From positions 1 to 54,116 of the forward strand of contig NZ_WYCT01000008.1 of NCBI RefSeq assembly GCF_011008945.1: 54,116 nucleotides of DNA, read 5' to 3'. A program made the position numbers and the translations under genes. This document shows positions 17,235 to 24,476 of this stretch, in pieces; position 1 is the first letter of the stretch; every line of letters begins with the position of its first letter. Source of the stretch: Streptomyces harenosi (lineage in GTDB: Bacteria > Actinomycetota > Actinomycetes > Streptomycetales > Streptomycetaceae). The notes below the pieces were generated by a model. That model did no database searches. It was not told the DNA's origin and was given only the letters and a program-made list of their open reading frames with translations.

Positions 17235-17317
17235 ACCCGGCCGCCCACCGCCGCGGGAGCTGCCTCTCGTAGCTTCCGCCAACGAACCCCGTGGGGCTGG
17301 CCTGCAGGAATCGCCAG

Positions 17318-17323
17318 TAGAAT
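17318..17323 (+). promoter_or_regulatory. purB -10 element
   Basis: TAGAAT lies 8 bases before the purB GTG, which would start the transcript 2 bases before the start codon. There is no Shine-Dalgarno sequence. Confidence 0.55.
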
Positions 17324-17331
17324 CCGTACAC

Positions 17332-18774
17332 GTGACTTCCGCTCCCGCCAAGCCCCGCATCCCGAACGTCCTCGCCGGACGGTACGCCTCCGCCGAGCTC
17401 GCCACGCTCTGGTCGCCCGAGCAGAAGGTGAGGCTGGAGCGGCAGCTCTGGCTCGCCGTGCTGCGGGCCCAGAAGGACCTCGGCATCGAGGTGCCCGACG
17501 AGGCGATCGCCGCCTACGAGCGCGTCCTGGACCAGGTCGACCTGGCCTCCGTCGCCGAGCGCGAGAAGGTCACCCGGCACGACGTGAAGGCGCGGATCGA
17601 GGAGTTCAACGACCTCGCCGGGCACGAGCACGTGCACAAGGGCATGACCTCCCGCGACCTGACGGAGAACGTCGAGCAGCTCCAGATCAGGCGTTCGCTG
17701 GAGCTGATGCGCGACCGTACCGTCGCCGTCCTGGCCCGCCTGGGCAAGCTCGCCGGCGAGTACGGCGAGCTGGTCATGGCCGGCCGCTCGCACAACGTGG
17801 CCGCGCAGGCCACGACGCTGGGCAAGCGCTTCGCCACCGCCGCCGACGAGCTGCTCGTGGCCTACGGCCGCGTCGAGGAGCTGCTGGGCCGCTACCCGCT
17901 GCGCGGCATCAAGGGCCCGGTGGGCACCGCGCAGGACATGCTGGACCTGCTCGGCGGGGACGCGGCCAAGCTGGCGGAGCTGGAGCGCCGCATCGCCGGG
18001 CACCTGGGCTTCTCCGACGCCTTCACCTCGGTCGGCCAGGTCTACCCGCGCTCGCTGGACTACGAGGTCGTCACCGCGCTGGTGCAGCTCGCGGCGGCGC
18101 CGTCGTCGCTGGCGAAGACGATCCGGCTGATGGCCGGGCACGAGCTGGTCACCGAGGGCTTCAAGCCCGGCCAGGTCGGCTCCTCCGCGATGCCGCACAA
18201 GATGAACACCCGCTCCTGCGAGCGCGTCAACGGCCTGATGGTGATCCTGCGCGGGTACGCCTCGATGACCGGCGAGCTGGCGGGCGACCAGTGGAACGAG
18301 GGCGACGTCTCCTGCTCGGTGGTGCGCCGGGTCGCGCTGCCGGACGCGTTCTTCGCGCTGGACGGCCTGCTGGAGACGTTCCTGACCGTGCTCGACGAGT
18401 TCGGCGCCTTCCCGGCCGTCGTCGCCCGGGAGCTGGACCGCTACCTGCCGTTCCTGGCCACGACCAAGGTGCTGATGGCCTCGGTGCGCGCGGGCGTCGG
18501 CCGCGAGGTCGCGCACGAGGCGATCAAGGAGAACGCGGTCGCCTGCGCCCTCGCCATGCGGGAGCAGGGCGCCGAGCGCAACGAGCTGCTCGACCGGCTG
18601 GCCGCCGACGAGCGCATCCCGCTGGACCGCGCCGAGCTGGACGCGCTGATGGCCGACAAGCTGTCCTTCACGGGTGCCGCGGCCGATCAGGTCGCCGCCG
18701 TCGTGGGCCGCGTCGAGGAGATCGTCAAGCAGCACCCCGAGGCGGCCGGTTACACCCCGGGAGCGATCCTCTGA
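17332..18774 (+). CDS. purB: adenylosuccinate lyase
   Basis: A 480-residue fumarase/aspartase-superfamily enzyme for two steps of purine synthesis: splitting SAICAR to AICAR plus fumarate, and adenylosuccinate to AMP plus fumarate. The family signature GSSAMPHKMN is at about residues 283-292; GHEHVHKGMTSRDLTENV near 100 and GRSHNVAAQ near 150 supply other active-site residues. GTG start, probably leaderless. It is the only purine gene here, and is coupled to a DNA repair gene downstream. Confidence 0.95.
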   Translation: MTSAPAKPRIPNVLAGRYASAELATLWSPEQKVRLERQLWLAVLRAQKDLGIEVPDEAIAAYERVLDQVDLASVAEREKVTRHDVKARIEEFNDLAGHEHVHKGMTSRDLTENVEQLQIRRSLELMRDRTVAVLARLGKLAGEYGELVMAGRSHNVAAQATTLGKRFATAADELLVAYGRVEELLGRYPLRGIKGPVGTAQDMLDLLGGDAAKLAELERRIAGHLGFSDAFTSVGQVYPRSLDYEVVTALVQLAAAPSSLAKTIRLMAGHELVTEGFKPGQVGSSAMPHKMNTRSCERVNGLMVILRGYASMTGELAGDQWNEGDVSCSVVRRVALPDAFFALDGLLETFLTVLDEFGAFPAVVARELDRYLPFLATTKVLMASVRAGVGREVAHEAIKENAVACALAMREQGAERNELLDRLAADERIPLDRAELDALMADKLSFTGAAADQVAAVVGRVEEIVKQHPEAAGYTPGAIL

Positions 18775-19316
18775 CGCGCTTCACCCCCGAGGAGCTCCAG
18801 GCCGCCCGCGACCGTCCGGTGCCGGACGTGGTCGCGGACGGCCTGCGGGTGCTCTTCTGCGGAATCAACCCCGGTCTGATGTCGGCCGCGACCGGCCACC
18901 ACTTCGCCCGCCCCGGCAACCGGTTCTGGCCGGTGCTGCACCTGTCGGGGTTCACGCCCAGGCGGCTGAAGCCGTCCGAGCAGCGGGAGCTGCTGTCGTA
19001 CGGGCTCGGCATCACCAACGTGGTGGCGCGGCCGACCGCGCGGGCGGACGAGCTGTCCGCGCGGGAGTACCAGGAGGGCGGGCGGCTGCTCGCCCTGAAG
19101 GTGGCGCGGTTGCGGCCCCGCTGGCTGGCCGTGGTGGGCGTGACCGCCTACCGGGCCGCCTTCGACGACCGCAAGGCCCAGGTGGGCCCGCAGGAGCGGA
19201 CGATCGGCGACACCCGCGTGTGGGTGCTGCCCAACCCCAGCGGGCTGAACGCGCACTGGACGGCGCAGACGATGGCGGAGGAGTTCGCGCGGCTGCGCGT
19301 CGCCGCCGAGGCGTGA
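18771..19316 (+). CDS. mug: G/U mismatch-specific DNA glycosylase, CTG start
   Basis: A 181-residue uracil-DNA-glycosylase-superfamily protein of the MUG/TDG type, removing uracil or thymine mispaired with guanine. Motif 1 reads LFCGINPGLMSA with HHFARPGNRFWPVL after it; the second motif is LPNPSGLNAHW. The reading frame has no ATG, GTG or TTG at the right place: CTG at 18771, overlapping the purB stop (CTGA) and 7 bases after GGGAG, fits best. The next GTG would remove about 16 residues ahead of motif 1. Confidence 0.88.
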   Translation: MTRFTPEELQAARDRPVPDVVADGLRVLFCGINPGLMSAATGHHFARPGNRFWPVLHLSGFTPRRLKPSEQRELLSYGLGITNVVARPTARADELSAREYQEGGRLLALKVARLRPRWLAVVGVTAYRAAFDDRKAQVGPQERTIGDTRVWVLPNPSGLNAHWTAQTMAEEFARLRVAAEA

Positions 19317-19436
19317 CGGCGCGGGTCGCGCCCGGCCGGCCCCTCCACGTCACGGCGGGCCGGCGCGGCTGCGCGTCGCCGCCGGGGCGTGCGGGCGGGG
19401 GCGCGCCCGGCCGGCGCCCTCACCTCACGGCGGGTC
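19291..19436. repeat. 76-bp-period duplication over the mug 3' end
   Basis: The 70 bases from 19291, which include the mug stop, recur from 19367 with roughly 85 percent identity. The second copy runs into the stop of the convergent gene. This looks like an old local tandem duplication of a convergent gene junction. Confidence 0.65.
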
Positions 19437-19865
19437 CGTCTGCGTGACCACGGCCAGGAGCTGCACCTCGTCCGCCTCGTCCCGGTCGGCGACGGCCACG
19501 GCGACCCACCGGCCGGTCCCCCGCGCCTCCCAGAGGTAGGCCACGCGCGCGCGGGCGCTGAGCGGGGCCCACGGCTCGGGTATCTCCTCCCGCTCCGTGC
19601 GCAGCAGGACGGTCTGCAGGTTCAGCACGTCCCCCTCCCCCCAACGCGACGCCATGTGCTGGTGCAGGGCGTCGCGCTCCTTCTCGCACTGCTCCACCGC
19701 CACCGCCCGCCGCGCCGGGTCGCCGCCGCGCAGGCCGTGACTGGCCGTCAGCTCCGCCAGGTGCCAGCCGGGGCCCGCGGCGCCGGTGTCCGACGGGCCG
19801 TGCTCCGCCGGGAAGGGACGGAAGCACAGCTCGTCGATGAGGGCGATGTACCGCGCGCTGTCCAT
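19425..19865 (-). CDS. hypothetical protein
   Basis: A 146-residue soluble protein of no family I recognise. It has an acidic N-terminal helix (ARYIALIDELCFRPF), a middle EQCEKERDALHQHMASRWG helix, and a C-terminal beta-rich part (VAYLWEARGTGRWVAVAVADRD) that could be a small alpha+beta domain. Two cysteines are present. Start ATG 19865 lacks a strong ribosome binding site. It is convergent with mug and divergent from the ROK regulator. Confidence 0.7.
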   Translation of the reverse strand: MDSARYIALIDELCFRPFPAEHGPSDTGAAGPGWHLAELTASHGLRGGDPARRAVAVEQCEKERDALHQHMASRWGEGDVLNLQTVLLRTEREEIPEPWAPLSARARVAYLWEARGTGRWVAVAVADRDEADEVQLLAVVTQTDPP

Positions 19866-19953
19866 GGGTCCCAGTAGAGCAGCCGCCACTGACAATTGGC
19901 GGTCCGTCAGTCCCGGCGGAGCCTCCGTCTCTCGGCTCCGCGCCGGTGGAGGC

Positions 19954-19996
19954 CCCCGCGCCCGCCGCCGCAGGGGTGACGGCGGCGGGCGCGGGG
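19954..19996. other. perfect 17-bp hairpin in a divergent intergenic region
   Basis: Bases 19954-19970 pair perfectly with 19980-19996 across a 9-base loop. It lies between two divergent genes (starts at 19865 and 20142), where a terminator is not expected. Further GC-rich inverted repeats follow up to about 20080. The 276-base gap shows no gene. Confidence 0.6.
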
Positions 19997-20141
19997 CGCC
20001 CGCGGCGCGGGCCCGGGCCGGCGCATCGCCGCGGCGGGCCCCGGTTCCCGGGGCCGGGCGGGCGCCCGGGGCCGCGCTCGCCGGGGTGGGCCGTGCCGAG
20101 TACGATCCGGCCAACACGCGCACGAGCTGGGAGGACGGACG

Positions 20142-21302
20142 GTGGGGCGGCTGACCGGCGGGGATCCCTCGCTGCTGCGGAGGATCAATTCCGCGGTGGT
20201 GCTGCACGCGCTGCGTGCCACGGACTGTGCGACGCTCACCGAGATCACGCGGGTGACGGGACTGTCCCGGCCGACCGTCGAGGGCGTCGTGGAGGGCCTG
20301 ACCGAGGCGGGTCTCGTCGTCGAGACGGCCGCGGAGGAGGGGGCCGCGCGGCGGCAGGGGCGGCCCGCGCGGCGGTTCCGGTTCCGGGCGGAGGCGGGTC
20401 ACCTGCTGGGTCTGGAGATCGGGGCGCACCGGGTCGCGGCGCTCCTGGCCGACCTGGACGGCCGGGTGATCGGCGCCCAGACCAAGGAGGTCGCCGAGTC
20501 CGCCTCGGCCGGTGAGCGGCTGGAACGGCTGCGCACCGCGGTGGCCGAACTGTTGCGCCGGGCCGGTGTCGCGCGGGGCTCGCTGCGGGCCGTGGGCGTG
20601 GCCACGCCGGGCATCGTGGAGGCGGACGGCACGGTCCGGCTGGGCACGGCGCTGCCCGGGTGGACGGGGCTGCGCCTCGGCGAGCGGCTGGGCCGTTCCT
20701 TCAAGTGCCCGGTGCTGGTGGAGAACGACGCGAACGCGGCGGCGGTCGCCGAGCACTGGAAGGGCGCCGCGACCGAGTCGGACGACATGGTGTTCGTCCT
20801 GGCCGGGCTGAGCCCGGGGGCCGGCGCGCTGATCGGCGGCCGGCTCCACCGGGGCTACGGCGGGGCGGCCGGGGAGATCGGGGCGCTGCATCTGCTGGGC
20901 CGGGAGGCGACGCCGGAGACGCTGCTGTCGACCACGGACCAGCCCCTGCATCCGCTCGACGAGCAGGCGGTGGCCGAGGTGTTCGCGCGGGCGCGGGAAG
21001 GGGACCGGCGGGCCCGCGCGGCCGTCGACCGGTTCATCCAGCGGCTGGTGCACGACGTGGCGGCGCTGGCGCTGGCGCTCGATCCCGAGCTGGTGGTGAT
21101 CGGCGGCTGGGCGTCGGGGCTGGACGGTGTGCTGGAGCCGCTGCGCGGCGAGCTGGCCCGGTACTGCCTGCGCCCGCCGAAGGTGACGCTGTCGCTGCTC
21201 GGCGAGGCCGCCGTGGCCACGGGCGCGCTGCGGCTGGCGCTGGACCACGTGGAGGAGGAGCTGTTCGCGGTGGAGGGCACGGTGACGGCCCGCCGGCGGT
21301 GA
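20142..21302 (+). CDS. ROK family transcriptional regulator
   Basis: A 386-residue protein with an N-terminal winged helix (about 10-60; TLTEITRVTGLSRPTVEGVVEGL) and a ROK sugar-kinase-like domain. The phosphate motif is LLGLEIGAHRVAALLADLDG and the catalytic aspartate region is LVENDANAAAVAEHW. The zinc motif normal in ROK proteins (CxCGxxGCxE) is absent: the sequence runs GEIGALHLLGREATPETLL. GTG start with GGGAGG 7 bases upstream. A repressor sensing a sugar or sugar phosphate is likely; the ligand is unknown. The GntR/UTRA gene converges on it. Confidence 0.88.
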   Translation: MGRLTGGDPSLLRRINSAVVLHALRATDCATLTEITRVTGLSRPTVEGVVEGLTEAGLVVETAAEEGAARRQGRPARRFRFRAEAGHLLGLEIGAHRVAALLADLDGRVIGAQTKEVAESASAGERLERLRTAVAELLRRAGVARGSLRAVGVATPGIVEADGTVRLGTALPGWTGLRLGERLGRSFKCPVLVENDANAAAVAEHWKGAATESDDMVFVLAGLSPGAGALIGGRLHRGYGGAAGEIGALHLLGREATPETLLSTTDQPLHPLDEQAVAEVFARAREGDRRARAAVDRFIQRLVHDVAALALALDPELVVIGGWASGLDGVLEPLRGELARYCLRPPKVTLSLLGEAAVATGALRLALDHVEEELFAVEGTVTARRR

Positions 21303-21395
21303 CCGGCGGGGGCGCCCTGCGGGCGAGACCCCGGCGGGAGGCGGGCGCCGCGCGGGGCGGGCACCACGCGGGCCGGAGGCCGGCGGCAGGGGCCG

Positions 21396-22157
21396 TCAGC
21401 AGGCCCGGCTGGGCGGTTCGTGGTGGATCTGCACGCCGCCCGCGTCGCCGAAGGTCAGCCGGCAGGTGTCGGCCCGGTAGGTGGCCACGGAGAGCGCGGC
21501 GGTGCGGTCCCCGGCGACGTAGCGGGTGGTGACCACCAGCACCGGTGACCCCGGGAGCCGGTCCAGGACCTTGGCGTCCTCCGCGTGGGCCGAGCCGAGT
21601 TCCACGGCGCTCTCCTGCCGCTGGAGCTCCCGGCGCTGCAGCTCGCGCAGGACGGCTCGCGCGCGGGCGGGTCCGGAGGGGGCCTCTATGGCGGACAGGT
21701 CGGGCACCGAGGAGGCGGGGATGTAGAGCAGCTCCGCGGCCACCGGGCGGCCGTGCGTCCGGCGGGAGCGGCGCACGGTGTGCACGGGCTCGTCGCGGCC
21801 GGTGCCCAGGGCCTCGGCGACGGCCGCGGGCGGCGCCGCCAGGGTGCAGTCGGACGGCTGCCAGGCGTCACCGGGCGCCCCCGGCCACACGTGCTGTTCC
21901 GTGCCGACGGAGACGCCCACGCGCGGCGGCGCCACGGTCGTGCCGACACCGCGGCGGCGCTGGAGCCGGCCTTCGAGTTCGAGCTGTTCCAGGGCCTGGC
22001 GGAGCGTGGCGCGGGCGACGCCGAAGCGCGCGGCGAGTTCCCGCTCGTTGGGCAGGATCTCGCCGACGGAGAACTCCGAGTCCAGCGCCTCGCTGAGCAC
22101 GGTCCTCAGATGCCAGTACTTCGGCTCCGGCACCGCTTCCACCTGCGTGGTCCCCAC
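21396..22157 (-). CDS. GntR family regulator, HutC/UTRA type
   Basis: A 253-residue regulator with an N-terminal GntR winged helix (about 12-72; GEILPNERELAARFGVARAT, then LEQLELEGRLQRRRGVGT) and a C-terminal UTRA ligand domain (VHTVRRSRRTHGRPVAAELLYIP ... VVTTRYVAGDRTA). GTG start with GGAGG 5 bases upstream. Its promoter carries TTGGTC-AA-GACCAA over the -35, close in form to the dre site of DasR/NagR relatives, so autoregulation and perhaps an amino-sugar ligand are plausible. The final residues HHEPPSRAC look like a normal tail. Confidence 0.87.
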   Translation of the reverse strand: MGTTQVEAVPEPKYWHLRTVLSEALDSEFSVGEILPNERELAARFGVARATLRQALEQLELEGRLQRRRGVGTTVAPPRVGVSVGTEQHVWPGAPGDAWQPSDCTLAAPPAAVAEALGTGRDEPVHTVRRSRRTHGRPVAAELLYIPASSVPDLSAIEAPSGPARARAVLRELQRRELQRQESAVELGSAHAEDAKVLDRLPGSPVLVVTTRYVAGDRTAALSVATYRADTCRLTFGDAGGVQIHHEPPSRAC

Positions 22158-22234
22158 CCTGTCCTCCGCGATCGCCGTGGTCCGGCGGCGTTTTCAGCGC
22201 CCTTGTTTATTAAAGGTTGTTGCACTTCTCTGCG

Positions 22235-22269
22235 ACCATAGGTCGGCCCCCACCCTTGGTCAAGACCAA
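22235..22269 (-). promoter_or_regulatory. GntR promoter with dre-like operator
   Basis: On the minus strand TTGACC (22258-22263), a 17-bp spacer and TATGGT (22235-22240) form a near-consensus promoter. The inverted repeat TTGGTC-AA-GACCAA (22256-22269) covers the -35. The leader is about 70 bases. Confidence 0.7.
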
Positions 22270-22388
22270 TCCTCCCTTCGGCGGGATGGCGCGCGGGATG
22301 TGTCGAAAAGCGTTCACACGGTGTTCGTACGGTGCCGTGCGCGGCGCGCGGGGCACGCGTCCGGGCTCTGAGCCCCCGGACGCGCGAA

Positions 22389-22410
22389 AGCCCCCGCCGA
22401 GGCGGGGGCT
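22389..22410 (-). terminator. terminator of the ECF sigma gene
   Basis: AGCCCCCGCC pairs perfectly with GGCGGGGGCT around a 2-base centre; on the minus strand TTT follows. It is 21 bases past the sigma factor stop. Confidence 0.8.
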
Positions 22411-22430
22411 CCGGGCGGCCGGGCGGGGGC

Positions 22431-23312
22431 TCAGGCGGCCAGGGCGCGCAGCTTGTCGGGGTTGCGGATGATGTAGACGGCCTGGATGCGGCCGTCGGCG
22501 ACATCGAGCTGGAAGACGGAGTCGGGCTTGTCCCCGGAGAGCACCAGCGCGGCGGGGCCGCCGTTGAGCTCCAGGAGGCGGAAGGAGAGCCCGGTGCCGC
22601 TCTTGCGGGCCGCGCCGACCAGGAACCGGCCCACCTTGTCGGCGCTCTCCAGCACCCGCAGCGGCGCCTGGGCCTTGCCGCCGCTGTCGCCGACGAGGCG
22701 CACGTCGGGCGCGAGCAGGGACATCAGCCCCTGGAGGTCTCCGCCGGCCGCGGCGGCCAGGAAACGCTCGGTGAGGTCGCGGCGCTGGGCGGGGTCGACG
22801 TCGTAGCGCGGCCGCCGTTCGTCGACGTGCCTGCGGGCCCGCCCGGCGAGCTGCCGCACCGCCGCCTCACCGCGGTCGAGCATCGCGGCGATCTCGGCGT
22901 ACGGGTAGCCGAACGCCTCCCTGAGCACGAACACCGCCCGCTCCAGCGGTGACAGCGACTCCAGGACCACGAGGACGGCGAGGGAGACGGAGTCGGCGAG
23001 CACGGCCCGCTCGGCGGTGTCCGGGACGGTGTCCGCGAAGTCGGTGGCGTAGGGCTCGGGCAGCCAGGGGCCGACGTAGGTCTCGCCCCGCGACTTGATC
23101 TGGCGCAGCCGGTCGATGGCCAGGCGGGTGGTGACGCGCACGAGGTAGCCGCGCGGTTCGCGCACCGCCGCCCGGTCGGCCGCGGACCAGCGCAGCCAGG
23201 CGTCCTGGACCACGTCCTCCGCGTCGGCCAGGCGCCCCAGCATGCGGTAGGCGACTCCCAGGAGGACGGGGCGGTGCTCTTCGAAGACGTCGGTGGCGGT
23301 GTCGGTGGTCAC
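22431..23312 (-). CDS. ECF41-type RNA polymerase sigma factor (SigJ-like)
   Basis: A 293-residue sigma factor. Region 2 (about 10-75; VAYRMLGRLADAEDVVQDAWLRW) and region 4 (about 110-165; LSPLERAVFVLREAFGYPYAEIA) are followed by a SnoaL-like C-terminal domain of about 110 residues. Family marks are the modified DGGGK-like GDSGGK and the NPDKL motif near the end (IIRNPDKLRALAA). In ECF41 factors the C-terminal domain acts as a built-in regulator in place of an anti-sigma factor. GTG start. It is divergent from an alpha/beta hydrolase; neighbours of ECF41 genes are often their targets, but no usual COE oxidoreductase is here. Confidence 0.92.
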   Translation of the reverse strand: MTTDTATDVFEEHRPVLLGVAYRMLGRLADAEDVVQDAWLRWSAADRAAVREPRGYLVRVTTRLAIDRLRQIKSRGETYVGPWLPEPYATDFADTVPDTAERAVLADSVSLAVLVVLESLSPLERAVFVLREAFGYPYAEIAAMLDRGEAAVRQLAGRARRHVDERRPRYDVDPAQRRDLTERFLAAAAGGDLQGLMSLLAPDVRLVGDSGGKAQAPLRVLESADKVGRFLVGAARKSGTGLSFRLLELNGGPAALVLSGDKPDSVFQLDVADGRIQAVYIIRNPDKLRALAA

Positions 23313-23322
23313 GGGCCCATCC

Positions 23323-23380
23323 CACCGGACGCGTCCGGTGGTGTCCAGACGGGACGTCCGCCCCGGCGGGCGGGGCGGAC
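23323..23380. promoter_or_regulatory. two inverted repeats upstream of the sigma factor
   Basis: A perfect 18-bp palindrome CACCGGACGCGTCCGGTG (23323-23340) starts 10 bases before the sigma GTG, and a 9-bp stem (23356-23364 with 23372-23380, 7-base loop) is next to it. Both may be operators or leader hairpins. Confidence 0.5.
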
Positions 23381-23412
23381 GCCGGGGCGGCGCCGGAGGG
23401 ACTCCCGGGGGC

Positions 23413-23424
23413 TACCCATCGGTA
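23413..23424. promoter_or_regulatory. TACC-N4-GGTA palindrome, candidate operator
   Basis: TACCCATCGGTA resembles the short palindromes bound by many actinobacterial TetR regulators. It lies about 90 bases upstream of the alpha/beta hydrolase. No TetR gene is adjacent. Confidence 0.35.
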
Positions 23425-23509
23425 AGCGTTGCTGACACTCTGTCTACGCACCCGATCGTCGCGGCTCCGCCGCCCCGGCGGGTTCCCGCGCGTCCCGACA
23501 AGGAGCCCC

Positions 23510-24343
23510 ATGTCCGCCACCGCCTCGTTCCAGGTCCCCACCCCCCACGGCCCGCGGCGCACGACCCTGGCCTACGCGCGCAAGGGCACCGGCGATCCGC
23601 TGCTCCTGCTGCACGGCATCGGCCACCACCGGCAGGCGTGGGACCCGGTGGCGGACATCCTCGCCGCCGAACGCGACGTCATCGCCGTCGATCTGCCCGG
23701 GTGCGGTCGGTCACCGGCGCTGCCGGACGGCCTGGCCCACGACCTGCCGACGACGACCGCCGTGCTCGGCGCGTTCTGCGAGGCCCTGGGGGTCGAGCGG
23801 CCGCACGCGGCGGGCAACTCCCTCGGCGGCCTGCTCGCCCTGGAACTGGGCCGCACCCACCGCGTACGGTCCGTCACCGCCCTGTCCCCCGCCGGGTTCT
23901 GGGCACCCGCCGAGCGGCGTTACGCCTTCGGGGTCCTGGCGGGCATGCGGCACGCCGCCCAGCGCATGCCGGTGCCGCTGGTCGAGCGGCTGTCGCGCAC
24001 GGCGGCCGGCCGCGCGGTGCTGACCAGCACGATCTACGCCCGGCCCGGACGCCGCTCCCCCGAGGCGGTGGTCGCCGAGACGCTCGCGCTGGCCCGCGCG
24101 GAGGGGTTCTTCGAGACACTGCGCTCCGGCCGGCAGGTCCGCTTCACCGACGACGTGCCCGGCATACCGGTCACCGTGGCCTGGGGCAGCAGGGACCGGC
24201 TGCTGCTGCCGCGGCAGGGCGTACGCGCCAAGCACGCCATCCCGCGGGCACGGCTGGTGCGGCTGCCGCACTGCGGCCACGTCCCGATGAGCGACGACCC
24301 GGCCCTGGTCGCCCGGGTGGTCCTGGACGGCAGCGGGCGCTGA
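23510..24343 (+). CDS. alpha/beta hydrolase
   Basis: A 277-residue alpha/beta-hydrolase fold enzyme. The oxyanion region is LLLLHGIGHHRQAW; the nucleophile elbow is AGNSLGGLLAL (serine at about 105); the acid is in VAWGSRDRLL, and the catalytic histidine in LPHCGHVPMSD. ATG 23510 has AAGGAG 4 bases upstream; an upstream in-frame start at 23429 would add arginine-rich residues and is less likely. The substrate is unknown. It may belong to the regulon of the divergent ECF41 sigma factor. Confidence 0.88.
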   Translation: MSATASFQVPTPHGPRRTTLAYARKGTGDPLLLLHGIGHHRQAWDPVADILAAERDVIAVDLPGCGRSPALPDGLAHDLPTTTAVLGAFCEALGVERPHAAGNSLGGLLALELGRTHRVRSVTALSPAGFWAPAERRYAFGVLAGMRHAAQRMPVPLVERLSRTAAGRAVLTSTIYARPGRRSPEAVVAETLALARAEGFFETLRSGRQVRFTDDVPGIPVTVAWGSRDRLLLPRQGVRAKHAIPRARLVRLPHCGHVPMSDDPALVARVVLDGSGR

Positions 24344-24389
24344 GGCACCGCCCGGCGCGACGGGACGGGGCGGTGTTCCGCGGCCGGTT

Positions 24390-24411
24390 GTTCACCTCCG
24401 GTTTCCGTGCG
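24390..24411 (+). promoter_or_regulatory. PHO-box-like direct repeat upstream of phoD
   Basis: Two adjacent 11-base units, GTTCACCTCCG (24390-24400) and GTTTCCGTGCG (24401-24411), match the direct-repeat plan of Streptomyces PhoP sites (GTTCACC core). The first unit is near perfect, the second weaker. Confidence 0.65.
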
Positions 24412-24476
24412 CGCTGCGGCGCCCGCGTAGGTGTGGCACTGCACAACGGCCGGATCACGTCCCTGGAGGCGCAGTC

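Noticed and set aside
22965..24476. Biosynthetic gene cluster around the sigma factor, hydrolase and phoD
   Set aside because: No core biosynthetic enzyme (PKS, NRPS, terpene, RiPP) can be seen; the genes have separate promoters and unrelated roles.
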